Part shown: positions 11,101-19,745 of the stretch, one piece after another
Position numbering within the stretch: the first letter of the stretch is position 1
How the letters are laid out: each line of letters begins with the position of its first letter
Assembly (NCBI RefSeq): GCF_000003605.2
Contig: NW_003120938.1
Span: 52,036-77,577, forward strand
Direction: 5' to 3'
DNA length: 25,542 nucleotides
From: Saccoglossus kowalevskii
Lineage: Eukaryota > Hemichordata > Enteropneusta > Harrimaniidae
Notes under the pieces: model-generated
Databases searched by the model: none
What the model was told of the DNA's origin: nothing
What the model saw: the letters and a program-made list of their open reading frames with translations, nothing else
Made by a program: the position numbers and the translations under genes

Positions 11101-12706
11101 CACGCTATGGCCTTCCATGGCCATCTGACGCATGCGCAGGTGACGAATCCCCCGCTTTAAAAAGCGGGAGGGTCGTCACTTGCAAAATAATGTATTTTGT
11201 TTCCTCTGAAAACAGACGACCACTTTCGATTCACGTGTAATTTGTGGCTGTGATATTCTGTGTATATACCAAAGCATGAGCTACTCAGTTGGTGGCTATC
11301 ATAGAAACTGTGGTGACAACACGAGTATGCAAAGATGGTGTTATAGCAGTTATAGTTTGTGTCAACCAGGGATGTACTTAATAGACGTGTTGGTAATATA
11401 CCACAGGTGTTGTTAGTATTTACTACCTCTATTCTCAGTCATATTCTCGCTCAGTGACGGAGCTACGTCACATAATATATTACTCAAACTCACACCTCTG
11501 CACAATGTATTCCTAGTAGAAGCTCTCCGCGAGCTTCTGTGAAACGCCGGTCGAAGAGCCGGTGAAAATAGCTTAATTGCAAAAACAGCAACCCAAATTT
11601 ATATGTTGCACATGTATTGTAGTCTTATTACACTGTTTAGACTCAGACTATTGTATTACTAATCTGAGGTTTAGAGGAGTCTCAGCAACTATCCAAAGTA
11701 CAGTTTTCTGAGAGTTTCCGGCATTTGTTTTAATAAGTGATGACTGTCAGGCGGTGATAATGCTCGGGTGCTCGCTCACTGCCGTGCACATAATACCATT
11801 GAAGTCAAGTGACCATTGAAGTCACGTGACCTACACAGTCATCACCCTTAGAATTTAACAAGCCTCGGGGAATATGTGACGGTGGTATATCAATGAAACC
11901 TTTATATGTTTTGAATAAAGCAGTATTACCAAAGCACAAGTAAACACGTCACCATCATATGATCCATGATCATCACTTTCGGTTTCGATGTTTACTTCAC
12001 GTTTTACTGTGTCGTCATATGTCAGCCATAACTCAACAATAAATTCTAGAACTATTTTAAACAAAACAATTTAACTTTAAAATTCTTACAACAGTACAAT
12101 CAATGTAGTAACGCAGTGACAATGGCGCTAATTAAGGTCAGGGGTCACACGCAACAAATTAACTGGGCCTAGACAATTAGAAATCGCAGCCAAAAATTCA
12201 ATCAAAAACGAGTCAACCTATCCCATTGCTACCACCAGATGTTATGGAAATCGTTAACCTGTAATTTATGGTGGACCCCCCCCCCCCAATAACATAAGTA
12301 TGATCACGCACTGACTCTCTTACCCACTGGAATTATTCGAGGATTGACAGCTCGACTAGAAAATTATAAACATTTAAATATCCTGAGTATAATGGAAGTC
12401 AAAAATTGACAGCTTACCTAGCCATCCAAGTGGTATCACTAGAATATAGGCATCATCTAGCCTTTTTACAGACTCGTCTTGGTTTACAGCTCTCACAAGC
12501 CATGGCAGTCTGATTATGTCGACAATCCAACCAAATCCCAATGCCCCGAAAGTTAATAGATAAACGATTCCGAAAAAACGTCGGCCTAAATAAAAATGGT
12601 GCAGTCCCAGCCAACCAAATGGAATGCACAGTATGTATGCATCACCAATACTATAATCACCATTTTCAAAAAATAGACTCCTGAACGTATCGCTAAGTTT
12701 TGTCAT
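4979..12706 (-). CDS. TM2 gene A: two-exon protein with two TM2 domains (143 aa)
   Basis: Exon 1 is 12418-12706 and exon 2 is 4979-5121. The start ATG at 12706-12704 has A at -3. The donor is G|GTAAGC after 12418 and the acceptor TTTTGTAG precedes 5121, giving a phase-1 intron of 7296 bp inside the codon for Gly97. The 143-residue product has no signal peptide. Its first TM2 domain spans about residues 22-75 (AYILCIPFGWLGLHHFYLGR, a second hydrophobic helix, then GWIVDIIRLPWLV with the conserved D63/R66 pair). A KRLDD linker leads to a second domain, 84-135 (D126/R129). Four membrane helices are expected. The second domain has drifted (HQLYL for HHFYL, MQRLV for the usual MPxLV), and the protein ends at PRRNP. 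TM2 is a known two-helix family (human TM2D1-3, DNAJC22); the function of this two-domain type is unknown. Its paralogue is gene B, 9 kb upstream. Confidence 0.88.
5554..5565 (+). repeat. Homopolymer (G)12
   Basis: A run of 12 G in AT-rich DNA, just downstream of a LINE remnant. Comparable runs of 11-13 G or C occur at 12276-12287, 13794-13804, 15176-15186 and 15532-15544. Confidence 0.95.
5617..6035 (-). pseudogene. LINE (CR1/L2/Jockey-like) reverse transcriptase C-terminal remnant
   Basis: On the minus strand, about 5985-5860 reads IQSSHNSAARHISHTKRFDH followed by ITPILQQLYWLPV. After a one-base frameshift near 5847 the next frame continues APPYISDFIQ, ending LLKVPKTRLESYGD. These are hallmark C-terminal segments of non-LTR retrotransposon ORF2 proteins (VQNxAARxI, DHITPxLxxLHWLPV, LAPxYLSDLI, RLxxYGDRAF). 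The upstream catalytic part of the RT is absent, which is usual for 5'-truncated LINE copies. It lies in the intron of TM2 gene A, in the same orientation as the gene. The exact clade cannot be settled from this fragment. Confidence 0.85.
6036..7324. other. Intronic DNA of gene A with no recognised gene
   Basis: This stretch lies between the LINE remnant and the gypsy LTR. About 7038-7265 (+) is an open, Ser/Asn/Thr-rich low-complexity frame, and 6719-6966 is open on both strands. Neither shows a known domain, and both lie inside an intron among transposon remnants. Confidence 0.35.
7325..7520 (-). repeat. 3' LTR of the Ty3/gypsy element
   Basis: Read on the minus strand, this 196-bp segment starts TGTAATGTATGC and ends AACATTACA, so it has the TG...CA ends and a terminal inverted repeat (TGTAATGT/ACATTACA) expected of an LTR. 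Directly before it on the minus strand is a purine tract, AAAAAGGGGGAAG (7521-7533), which fits a polypurine tract. An AATAAA lies inside, at GTGAGTGAATAAAAGC, as expected of a retroelement polyadenylation site. No partner LTR is visible at the element's other end. Confidence 0.85.
7770..8226 (-). pseudogene. Gypsy integrase C-terminal region
   Basis: Minus-strand reading contains EFEVGMTVFVCNFRPGPHWL, then GRVVEKNASSYIVRL and RRHTDHVRL. This is the small C-terminal barrel seen after the integrase core in gypsy elements (xFxVGDxVxxRNxxxGxKWxxGxVxxxxGPxSYxVxL). After another frame change near 7950 the text continues RVSTRIRKPPVRLDL and stops, a typical basic end of gypsy Pol. Confidence 0.85.
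8230..8883 (-). pseudogene. Gypsy integrase, zinc-binding and DDE core, broken
   Basis: The N-terminal zinc-binding region is present (LHESHPG ... CNAC). The core has the first Asp in VHIDFAGPF and the second in LVLDNGSQF. At about 8425 the frame shifts and roughly a dozen residues that normally precede the third acidic residue are missing. In the new frame the expected GLAERA block reads GLAKRS, so the catalytic glutamate has become lysine. Further stops follow (TGA after FLFKY). Together these changes remove DDE transesterase activity. Confidence 0.88.
8991..9575 (-). pseudogene. Gypsy RNase H domain, frameshifted
   Basis: The domain starts in one frame (HYDPSKDLLLACDASPYG, 9520-9460), then shifts near 9450 into SIAFVSRTLAPAEKIYSQLE, KEGLAVVFGVKKFHNYLFG and LSDHKPLLSL. 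Those blocks carry the conserved Asp (ACDAS), Glu (QLEKE) and Asp (SDHKPL). The tail GNADTLSRFPLP is the usual link towards integrase. It is the best-preserved part of the element apart from the frameshift. Confidence 0.9.
9760..10397 (-). pseudogene. Gypsy reverse transcriptase with catalytic motif deleted
   Basis: The N-terminal part reads DGIIEPVEFSDWATPIVPVL and RICGDYKVMINQ. After a deletion near 10100, KLDLSNAYLQL supplies the motif A aspartate, followed by TINTLRGLFQYNRLPFGV. The next block, LLQGIPH, joins directly to SESEHSQNVETVLCKL near 9896. The YLDD segment that normally separates these blocks (motif C, two catalytic aspartates) is absent, with a frame change. The enzyme cannot be active. 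Confidence 0.9.
10507..10692 (-). pseudogene. Gypsy aspartic protease fragment
   Basis: Minus-strand MQIDTGASVSLMS contains the DTGAS active-site motif of retropepsins, followed by an RVLGAMNV-like segment typical of gypsy proteases. It ends early through a frameshift near 10510. It lies between the zinc knuckle and the RT, as expected. Confidence 0.85.
10740..10932 (-). pseudogene. Gypsy gag zinc knuckle remnant
   Basis: The minus strand reads ECHHCHKKGHIAKACRSK, a CCHC knuckle with the exact CX2CX4HX4C spacing. It is followed by a basic stretch and stops before the protease. In related elements a first knuckle lies just upstream; here that position is lost at the junction with the MITE cluster. 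Confidence 0.85.
10966..11183 (+). mobile_element. TTAA-flanked MITE cluster: full copy between two end fragments
   Basis: A full-length MITE lies between TTAA at 10986-10989 and TTAA at 11157-11160, in the orientation of the copy at 2913. To its left, 10966-10985 (GCAGGTGACGACTCCCCGCC) is a right-end fragment of the same family. To its right, 11161-11183 (AAAGCGGGAGGGTCGTCACT and 3 more bases) is a left-end fragment. Both junctions are therefore hairpins of about 46-48 bp centred on TTAA. The cluster interrupts the gag region of the gypsy element, and no gag sequence is recognisable beyond it. Confidence 0.8.
11447..11740 (-). repeat. Diverged R1 copy, reverse orientation
   Basis: The reverse complement shares CAGAAAACTGTACTTTGG with the R1 copy at 3344, then GAGACTCC, AACAGTGTAATAAGA, TTTTCACCGGCTC and the end block GTGACGTAGCTCCG, all in the same order as in the copies at 3344 and 22441. 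It is the most diverged of the three, and its outer ends differ (CTCGCTCAGTG at 11449-11459 and CTCGCTCACTG near 11771). Confidence 0.6.
11741..12417. other. Intronic DNA next to gene A exon 1
   Basis: No gene is seen. It includes short repeats such as TGAAGTCA/TGAAGTCACGTGAC near 11800-11830 and a (C)12 run at 12276-12287. Confidence 0.4.
12418..12706 (-). CDS. TM2 gene A, exon 1
   Basis: It encodes residues 1-96 plus the first base of Gly97: a short 21-residue N-terminus, the complete first TM2 domain, and the first helix of the second up to ILVIPLGWL. Read through, the frame would leave the domain after GWLG and stop 13 residues later, so splicing at 12418 is required to finish the domain. 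Confidence 0.9.
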
Positions 12707-15170
12707 TTTCGTACGGAATTATGAACTAAACATGTAGTGACGCAGATAGTATAGCTTTTGAATGCCTTATCATGCATGTCACATGATTGAAAAGTGATTT
12801 TCCAACTAATTTGCATAGCTATCAAGCACCCGGACACACGCAATTCAAATAGATTTCGGCAGATTAATAAGGTTTCTTCATTTTAACCATGTTATTTGAG
12901 AATATTTATATATTAATACCTTATCAGGTTAAAATTTTGCACACAAGTAGATTGGCACTGAGGCGATGTGTAATCAAGTTTTTTGCTGACTTAATAACTT
13001 CTACGAGCGCCGTCTATAGACCACTTTCCCGGAAGTAGCAACTAAGCAAGACTGGGGTGCAAAAATACCATTGCTTTATCAGGATATACAAACAGGACAT
13101 ACAAACAAGATATACAAACATTTCAGTTTGTTGCTAGTCTCTTGATTTGTTATACTGACTTTCTCTCATTACAATATACATATTGCTATTAACCAATAGA
13201 AAATGTTAATTCTAAATGTAAAATAAAGATATTATTATTTATTATTATTATTTAAACTGATCACTGTGAGAGCGTCAATGTGTTTGCTTTTGAAATAGTA
13301 CGCCTCGAAGCCGACCTGCAATGTCAAGTCTGAAGACATCAGCCTGACATTGTTTTCTACCTTACTTTAAATTATTACATATACGTCGTTTCATGTCGTA
13401 TTGTTCTTTCCTATTTTTCAATGTATACGACGCAACAATCTCCTCGTCATCTGCGTTATCCTATATGATGAATCACTATTTATTTACATTCATAGCGGGA
13501 CACGTCTGGGCACGAGAGGTCAAAGATGTAAATGGCCGTTTAATTACAGTTATTCTTTTTCTTTTAACAAGCACGGTAGGCAAAAGTAGTGAACTGTGTG
13601 CCAGTATAATACTATAATGAAAGATGAAAAATAAGTTATTACTATGAATATGTGTACTAATATTAATAACTTATTTATTTATAAATGTGTACACAAATTG
13701 TTTTATTAAAATCTCAACAAGTAACTTGAATTCATTACAACTACGGAAGATGAGTCGTACTATCTAGCAGGAAGAATGATATCTCTTGTACATGGGGGGG
13801 GGGGCTGCTTTTTTATTTCAGAAACCTTGTACAACAGTCTTGTTCAAGGTGAAACCAAATATATATCTGTTTGTTTATTCTTGTTTTCAATCAAATTTTA
13901 ATATTTATCATTTGACTATTGGTCACAATATCCACAGATTAGTGTAAAACATCACTCACATATATGGCCTTGTAAGCATCACAATATTCCTGTTAAAGGT
14001 CATCATTGTTCTACATGTACGTCATGTTGTTCATATATGATATGATATGACAGCATAGACTCCCATTGTGTGTTTCACACACAGAAGTCAAAGTTTTACT
14101 TTTGAGAATTGATAAATTTACCAATTCTCTAATGTGTTTTTACGAAAATGAACTTGTACCAGTAATAAAAACAAGTTTATTAGTTTAAGATTGATCCAGA
14201 ATTTAAGCTGGCTACCGTTTAATTCTGAAATAGATTTGTGGTAGTAACTTGCAATTACTTTTGGGTTACTATTGGTGCTAGCTGCTTGTGCCCATATGAC
14301 CTTCCTTCAATATCTGTATTGAAAAATATCATTGTTTGAATTAAATGGCATACTGATAGTATATAAGGTTATCATACAAATGTGCATTAACTTTAACTTA
14401 ATGTCATTGAGCAATATATAATGACAGTTTAATGTGATAGATATACTGAATACAAATTTGTTGATTTCTTAGTATTGGATTTATTATGTATTAGTGTATT
14501 GTTCGGAATGAGGATTGTGCATTATCAATTAACTTGCCCCAAATAAATAATTGGTAATTGCAAGGGGTCATAATGATTTTTGGTTGTTTTTCTATCGTTG
14601 CTTAATATGACAGGAAATGTTTAAGCACATGCCCTGTTTGTTGTACATGCGAGGTTTAAGATGAAAGAGCACAGAACAAAATATAACTGCAAACAATGAC
14701 CAGGGTGGTTAGCCTGAAAATGACTTATATGTTAGGCATTTTGAAAAGATTAATTAGCTCATCCATTAAAAATTTGAAAAGATTTGGTTGAAAAAACAAC
14801 TCAAAGTCAACTAAAGAGAGCGCGGACATATTAATAAGTGACTGTTGAAACGTGCAAACACTAATACCACATTGATCAATATGCCATGTGACATTTTTGT
14901 TATAGTCTATAACTTATTTTTCTGTGCTTGTGAAACTGTGTAGGACAGTTGTGTTTAATTACAACTACTTAAACAAAACAATTCATTTATACTTGAACAA
15001 AGAACAGAAAATGGATTGGTGGAGATGAAATGACAAAATACTTGCTTCAAGTTCATTATTAAGCAAATTAACTCATGATGGTATTAACACACAGTTAATG
15101 CAGTTGTTGGAATACAATAGTTTTTCAATGATTATAATGAATAGTATAGTCATAAATTATATTTCACCGG
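12707..15170. other. AT-rich intergenic DNA upstream of gene A
   Basis: The part next to 12707 should hold gene A's promoter. An octamer ATTTGCAT (12809-12816) and an ETS-like CCGGAAGT (about 13029) are present, but neither is decisive. A (TTA)n microsatellite lies at 13231-13253 and a (G)11 run at 13794-13804. The rest is AT-rich, with no credible coding frame or RNA gene. Confidence 0.4.
13231..13253 (+). repeat. (TTA)n microsatellite
   Basis: A short imperfect run of ATT/TTA units in AT-rich DNA. Confidence 0.8.
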
Positions 15171-15411
15171 TAACAGGGGGGGGGGGCGCAACGCCGAATG
15201 GTCAGTGGGATATATATCAGACAAGATTGAACAGTAAATACAAGTTCAAAAGACACGAGTCCGGTCTAAGGCTAAGTACGGAGATGGACCTATCAAGTCC
15301 ATGGGCTAAGAGAGTGATAGAGGGACTGCGGTTAAGTACTGTCCAGACGCTAAAATTACTGCCTGGTGCAACAACACTTGACCGTTTAGGGCAAACCTAC
15401 CTTCTCCTGTG

Positions 15412-15573
15412 CAGTGGCGGATCCAGAGGGGGAGGGGGGATATGCCTCCCAAACGCATGACGGTTCATATCATCTGGATTACGCATAGCTTCTCTGCGAT
15501 TTACGCTCCGTAATTTTAAGCGACGCTTGCACCCCCCCCCCCCCGCCAATACATTTTGCTGGATCCGCCACTG
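15412..15573. mobile_element. hAT-type MITE with 8-bp target duplication
   Basis: The 162-bp element has perfect 15-bp terminal inverted repeats (CAGTGGCGGATCCAG ... CTGGATCCGCCACTG). It is flanked by CTCCTGTG (15404-15411) and CTCCTGTA (15574-15581), an 8-bp target duplication with one mismatch. An 8-bp duplication and CA...TG ends indicate the hAT superfamily. It is too short to encode a transposase and contains a (C)13 run near its right end. Confidence 0.88.
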
Positions 15574-15724
15574 CTCCTGTATACGTGAATCCATCATCTG
15601 ATTGTTGTTGGAAAATAAGAGATTTAACGAAGTCACTATATTGAGACAAGAACTTCACGGATTCACGCCCTGGTCGCCATTCCTGTTCGACTGTACCATT
15701 TTCTTTGCGAGGGGTTGCTGCTTT

Positions 15725-15960
15725 GATTGCGTAGCGTAAGTTGCAGAGTCAGCGCAAAACGAATTCCTAAACTTGCTTACATGTCGCGGAAGTTGCTGAG
15801 TTGGCGCGGAAGTTGTTAAGTCGGCGAAAAACTTGCTCACATGTAGCGGAAGTTGCTGAGTCGGAGCGGAAATTCCTAAGTCGGCGAGAAACTTGCTTAC
15901 ATATCGTGGTAAGATGCTAAGTCGGCGCGGAAAGTTGCTGAGTCGGCGCAGAAGTTCAAG
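15725..15960 (+). repeat. Minisatellite, 60-bp period built from about 20-bp subunits
   Basis: Three units of 60 bp can be aligned at 15781-15840, 15841-15900 and 15901-15960, with a diverged fourth before them. Each begins ATGT(C/A)GCGGAAGTTGCTGA or a variant. Within a unit, a GCGGAAGTTGCTGAGTCGGC-like 20-mer recurs about every 20 bp, so this is a higher-order tandem repeat. No gene is implied. Confidence 0.85.
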
Positions 15961-16046
15961 TTGGTTATATATCGATGATTGTCGCCATGGGCCACCGTAT
16001 AAACTAAATGCACGTACTACTCATGAGCCACTAATTTTCATTTTAG

Positions 16047-16211
16047 TTAAAGCGGGAGAGTCATCACCTACGCATGCGTCAGGTGGCCATAGCGTGTCAT
16101 TGTTTACAAACAAACGTCTACCCATGAGCCTTTGCGTTGTTAGCGTGTGTTGTTATCGTCGCTTGGGACTCAATTCCCGCGCATGCGCAGGTGACGACTC
16201 TCCCGCTTTAA
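16047..16211 (-). mobile_element. TTAA-flanked MITE, copy in reverse orientation
   Basis: It is bounded by TTAA at 16047-16050 and 16208-16211. The terminal inverted repeats start AGCGGGAGAGTCRTCACCT and are the best preserved in the window. The internal blocks seen in the copy at 2913 are present in reverse complement (GGCCATAGCGTGTCA, then CCCATGAGCCTTTGCGTT and GGGACTCAATTCCCG). Confidence 0.88.
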
Positions 16212-17437
16212 GTAAATCCATAAACAATTAGAAAAGTATTTAATGTTGTGCCACCGAAACTGGTCCGTTTCATAAAGGCGGAGTAGATGGGAAAACTAGT
16301 CAACTAATCTAAATACGAGAAAAAGTTAACGTTTTTGATATAAGATGGAAGAATGACCACCCATAATCAGCCAATCTAGACTTAGTAATATTGAATCATT
16401 CAAACCAATGTATATAACACTAATATATTGTATTACTAGTGATAATGTCTGGATGAATGTTCTTCTGGGAAACTAAGTTAAGATTATTTCAATGCGATAT
16501 ACTAAATATTTGCTGGAAGGTGATTATATGAATTGAAACAATAATACTAACAACACGCTTTGTGAAATATAACTACGAACACATCGTTCCTTTTTAGTAT
16601 AAATATTAGAAATGCTATTCTAAACTGTAATGATATTTAGTCCAAAAATATTAACTGTCTATTAATGTACCCATATAATACAATTTTCGATTCGATGTAA
16701 ATAACGGTCAAAAACTGTTTTTGAACAATCGATATTCTATTTTAGTATATTTTCAATATTCTATAGCTAATAAATTATTTTATTCGGTAGTAGTATTGCA
16801 TTTGCTACGCTCATTGTGGTGAAAGGCGGCCAAGTGTATTCTAGATAATGGTCGATTAAAAAGTGGGAAGTTGGACGAAATGAGGCTGTAGTTCAAGTGA
16901 CATTAGCGTATTTCTAATTTAGTTTTAACACATACAATATTTATTCACTCACTGTTTACTATAGCTAGAACGCTGTATGTTTTTTCACTTTCAGGTTAGT
17001 TCTTCTGCAGATTTCTAGCAACCAACAACGTGATTTTTTATTTGGGATTTCGCAAAACTTAACATGAATCGTTATGGCATTCATAACACAGCACCTCTCC
17101 ATGTTTCAACTTTTAAGTTGTCAGTTAACAAGGTCATTCATAGTAGCACTTCTATGGGATTGATGTACTAGAATGAATTGGTTTAATTATCGTTGTTCAC
17201 TGATGACATCATTGACTGGCCCTCTAGAGGCGAAATGACGCCTGGCAAAGCGGACTTTTGTCGTCTGCTTCACAGCCCGTTTTATACCCGATATTTAGGA
17301 CATTTCGCAGCACATACAAGTTGTTTTTATCGACAGAATTCATTCATAGATCTCAAATTACATGTACAGATTGTCAAGCCAGACCTCTGCTCCCCTTAAA
17401 TTGCTTCAATAACGTACCGTTTTCGTAGTTTATGCAG
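16212..17437. other. AT-rich intergenic DNA
   Basis: No gene, RNA or clear repeat is seen. G+C content rises from about 17200 onwards, approaching the exon-like segment at 17438. Confidence 0.35.
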
Positions 17438-17623
17438 TGGGGTGTGCCAGCTGGTATCTAGTTCCCGGGCTCCTATCCCGGGGGTGGACTTTGGTAATGG
17501 ATACCTTGGGATGGGGATTACCGTGCCCTCCGGATGGTCCAGGAAATATGGGACCAGAACTGGAGATGTCACTGTTGGGATTGCACTTGAATCAAAATCT
17601 CGTTTGTTTGGACTACATGACAG
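17438..17623 (+). other. Orphan exon-like segment of unknown origin
   Basis: A 186-bp GC-rich island lies between a plausible acceptor (TTTTCGTAGTTTATGCAG, ending 17437) and a plausible donor (CAG|GTATCG, at 17624). The length is an exact multiple of three. One frame, open from about 17439, gives about 61 residues with a protein-like composition, for example GVDFGNGYLGMGITVPSGW and KYGTRTGDVTVGIALE, and would stop at TAA 17631-17633 if not spliced. I do not recognise a family and see no partner exon. A second frame is also open, so it could be chance, a captured exon or a transposon piece. Confidence 0.3.
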
Positions 17624-17949
17624 GTATCGGTAAAAACATTAAATATGAAAAAGTGGTCAAAATGCAAACATGTTAGCGTATTAGGTCACGTATTACAAGC
17701 AACACATTATTCGGATCTTGCTTGGCCGCCATTTACTTCTGATTATTTCGATTGCTAAATGCTATTAGTGAATCTTTTCAATATTAGACAGTCCGAAACT
17801 TTATTTAAAGATTAAACGTCCTAGATAAGATTTCACAACTATCCACCATTCCACAGAAAAGGCCATACGCTAAACAACGGGACTTGTACTCCGATTACTG
17901 CCTCGACATTTTTAATACTTGGCGTTTTGCTGGGGAATATGCCCGGGGG

Positions 17950-19745
17950 GTCACTCTATATTAAAACCTGCGCCATGTGCGTTCTTGCTAAAAAAATAAT
18001 AGACCCCTAGGGCTGGCAGCACATTGGCAAACCATACCCCCTATTGCGGACGCAATGTCAATTTAGTACCCCCTAGAACAGACATATTGAAGAAAAAAAC
18101 ACCCCCTATTTCAGACACATATTGAGAACATCCCACCCCATATTGCGAGCATTTTCTGTCGTTTTTTTGCAATCAAGTGGAGTGTGATCAACTCAAACAA
18201 GTTACTATGTGTGCAACTCCTGTTGGTGTCATTCATTGTTAGATGAAGAAAGATGAAAACTATTGACATGATTATGAATATGATCATTTATTTTATAGTT
18301 TATTACACAATGCACACAACTTTGCCTTGATTTTTATTCCCTCAGGTATCATTGCGCAATTTTATGTTCAGCTCCGGGTGACTTTGGCATGATTACAGGG
18401 CAGAAAAGCCAGAAAAAAAGCAGGCGCTAGATGCAAATGAGACCGAGGCGCGAAAGAAGTTTCGGAAGTGTGGATGACTCCGGGGAATGACTTTCTGTAT
18501 GCGGCTTATTGTAATCGACGAAACGAAACAAATCGGGATAACACACATAATAAAAATTAAACTTTAATCAGTGAAAATGGGTTTTACACGCACAATATTT
18601 ACAAAATACTTGCCGAAAATAATAATATTTAATACGTATATGGCTCGTTTCGCTAATTACAGATAATCACAAATCTGTAATCAGCGAGTACACGTACAAT
18701 ATTAACAGCCGTCGGTTGAAACTTGACCAGTATATTCACCTTTCAGTCGCGTATATAACGACATTAAACATTTGCTGAAAATAACGGGGATTTTATGATA
18801 AGTGAATGGTTCATTTCGCTAATTATAGATAATTGTTTTATGAAGTTTTATACACGACTGAAAGTTAAAAATACTGGTCATGTTTCGTCCGATATTTGTA
18901 ATTATTGTATCTGTAATTTAATAAGACCCTGTTTCGCCGCGTGATTGCAGATTTTCGATTATCTGTAATTAGCGAAACGAACCATTTACTGATTATATTG
19001 TTATTATCGGCAAATGTTTTATTTCGTTATATACTCTTACTAAAATGTGATTATATACTGGTCAAGTTTCGTCCGACAGTTGTGAATATTGTACGTGTCA
19101 GACCCTTGTTTCGCTGATTACAGAATTCGATTATCTGCATGTAATTAGCGAAACAAACCATTTACTAATTAAAATCCCGTTATTTTCAGCAAATGTTTTA
19201 TGTTATTGTATACACTACTGAAAGCTAAATATACTGGTCAAGTTTCCACCGACAGTTGTAAATTTTGTACGTGTAAGAACCTTGTTTCGCTGATTACAGA
19301 TTTGTGATTTGCGAAACGAGCCATATACGTATTAAATATTATTATTTTCGGCCAATATTTACCATATAAAACCCATATTCACTGAATACAGTTCAATTTT
19401 TATTATGTGTGTTATTCTGTTTCGTTTCGTTTCGTCGATTACAATAAGCCTTCTCCGTATGCTTGTGTTGGAAGTGGCGGGTAATTCACAGTGGGAAAGT
19501 TCAGGCGGACATTTGCGGCCTAGTCGGGGCTATGGGTCCGCCAATTCGGGGCCTTGGGCGGTGTATGAGAGTGGTTGTTGCAAGAGCGGGCCTACAGCGG
19601 ACGCAGCAACCCTCTATTGCAGACATTAGCATTTTAAAGGGGGCCTGTTTGCCTCCCGCGCGGGCCCGCTCTGGAAGGTGAAAAACACCCCGCTTACCCG
19701 CTAAATTTGGAACGCACATGGGGTAGTAACAGCATACAGAGTGAG
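17950..19745. mobile_element. TIR element of about 1.8 kb enclosing a fold-back
   Basis: The ends form an imperfect inverted repeat of about 35 bp. The left has TCACTCTATAT ... GCCATGTGCGTTC (17951-17983). The right end, reverse complemented, has TCACTCTGTAT ... CCCATGTGCGTTC (19710-19744). Behind the left end are degenerate units of the form CCCCCTATTNCRGAC spaced about 36 bp apart (18040-18150), and one similar unit lies near 19608. No coding frame is recognisable, so the element is non-autonomous. I recall similar CCCCCTA-rich terminal arrays from transposons of marine invertebrates, but cannot name the family. Confidence 0.6.
18500..19455. repeat. Large fold-back (inverted repeat) with internal palindromic tandem units
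   Basis: The outer arms mirror each other: left GGCTTATTGTAATCGACGAA (from about 18502) and right TTTCGTCGATTACAATAAGC (to about 19449), continuing inwards with ACACACATAATAAAAATT on the left and its reverse complement on the right. Inside are about four copies of a unit of roughly 190 bp. Each carries GTTTCGC-(N)-GATTACAGA facing TCTGTAATTAGCGAAAC, plus AGCAAATGTTTTAT and TACTGGTCAAGTTTC blocks. The whole stretch could fold into a long branched hairpin. No protein is encoded. Confidence 0.8.

Noticed and set aside
15098-15460. Plus-strand frame of 120 codons entering the hAT-type MITE
   Set aside because: It crosses a (G)11 run and ends inside the MITE; removing the MITE gives an early stop, so no disrupted gene is evident.
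19405-19719. Overlapping open frames on both strands in a GC-rich patch
   Set aside because: They arise from GC-rich sequence at the right end of the TIR element; three overlapping frames are open and none resembles a protein.
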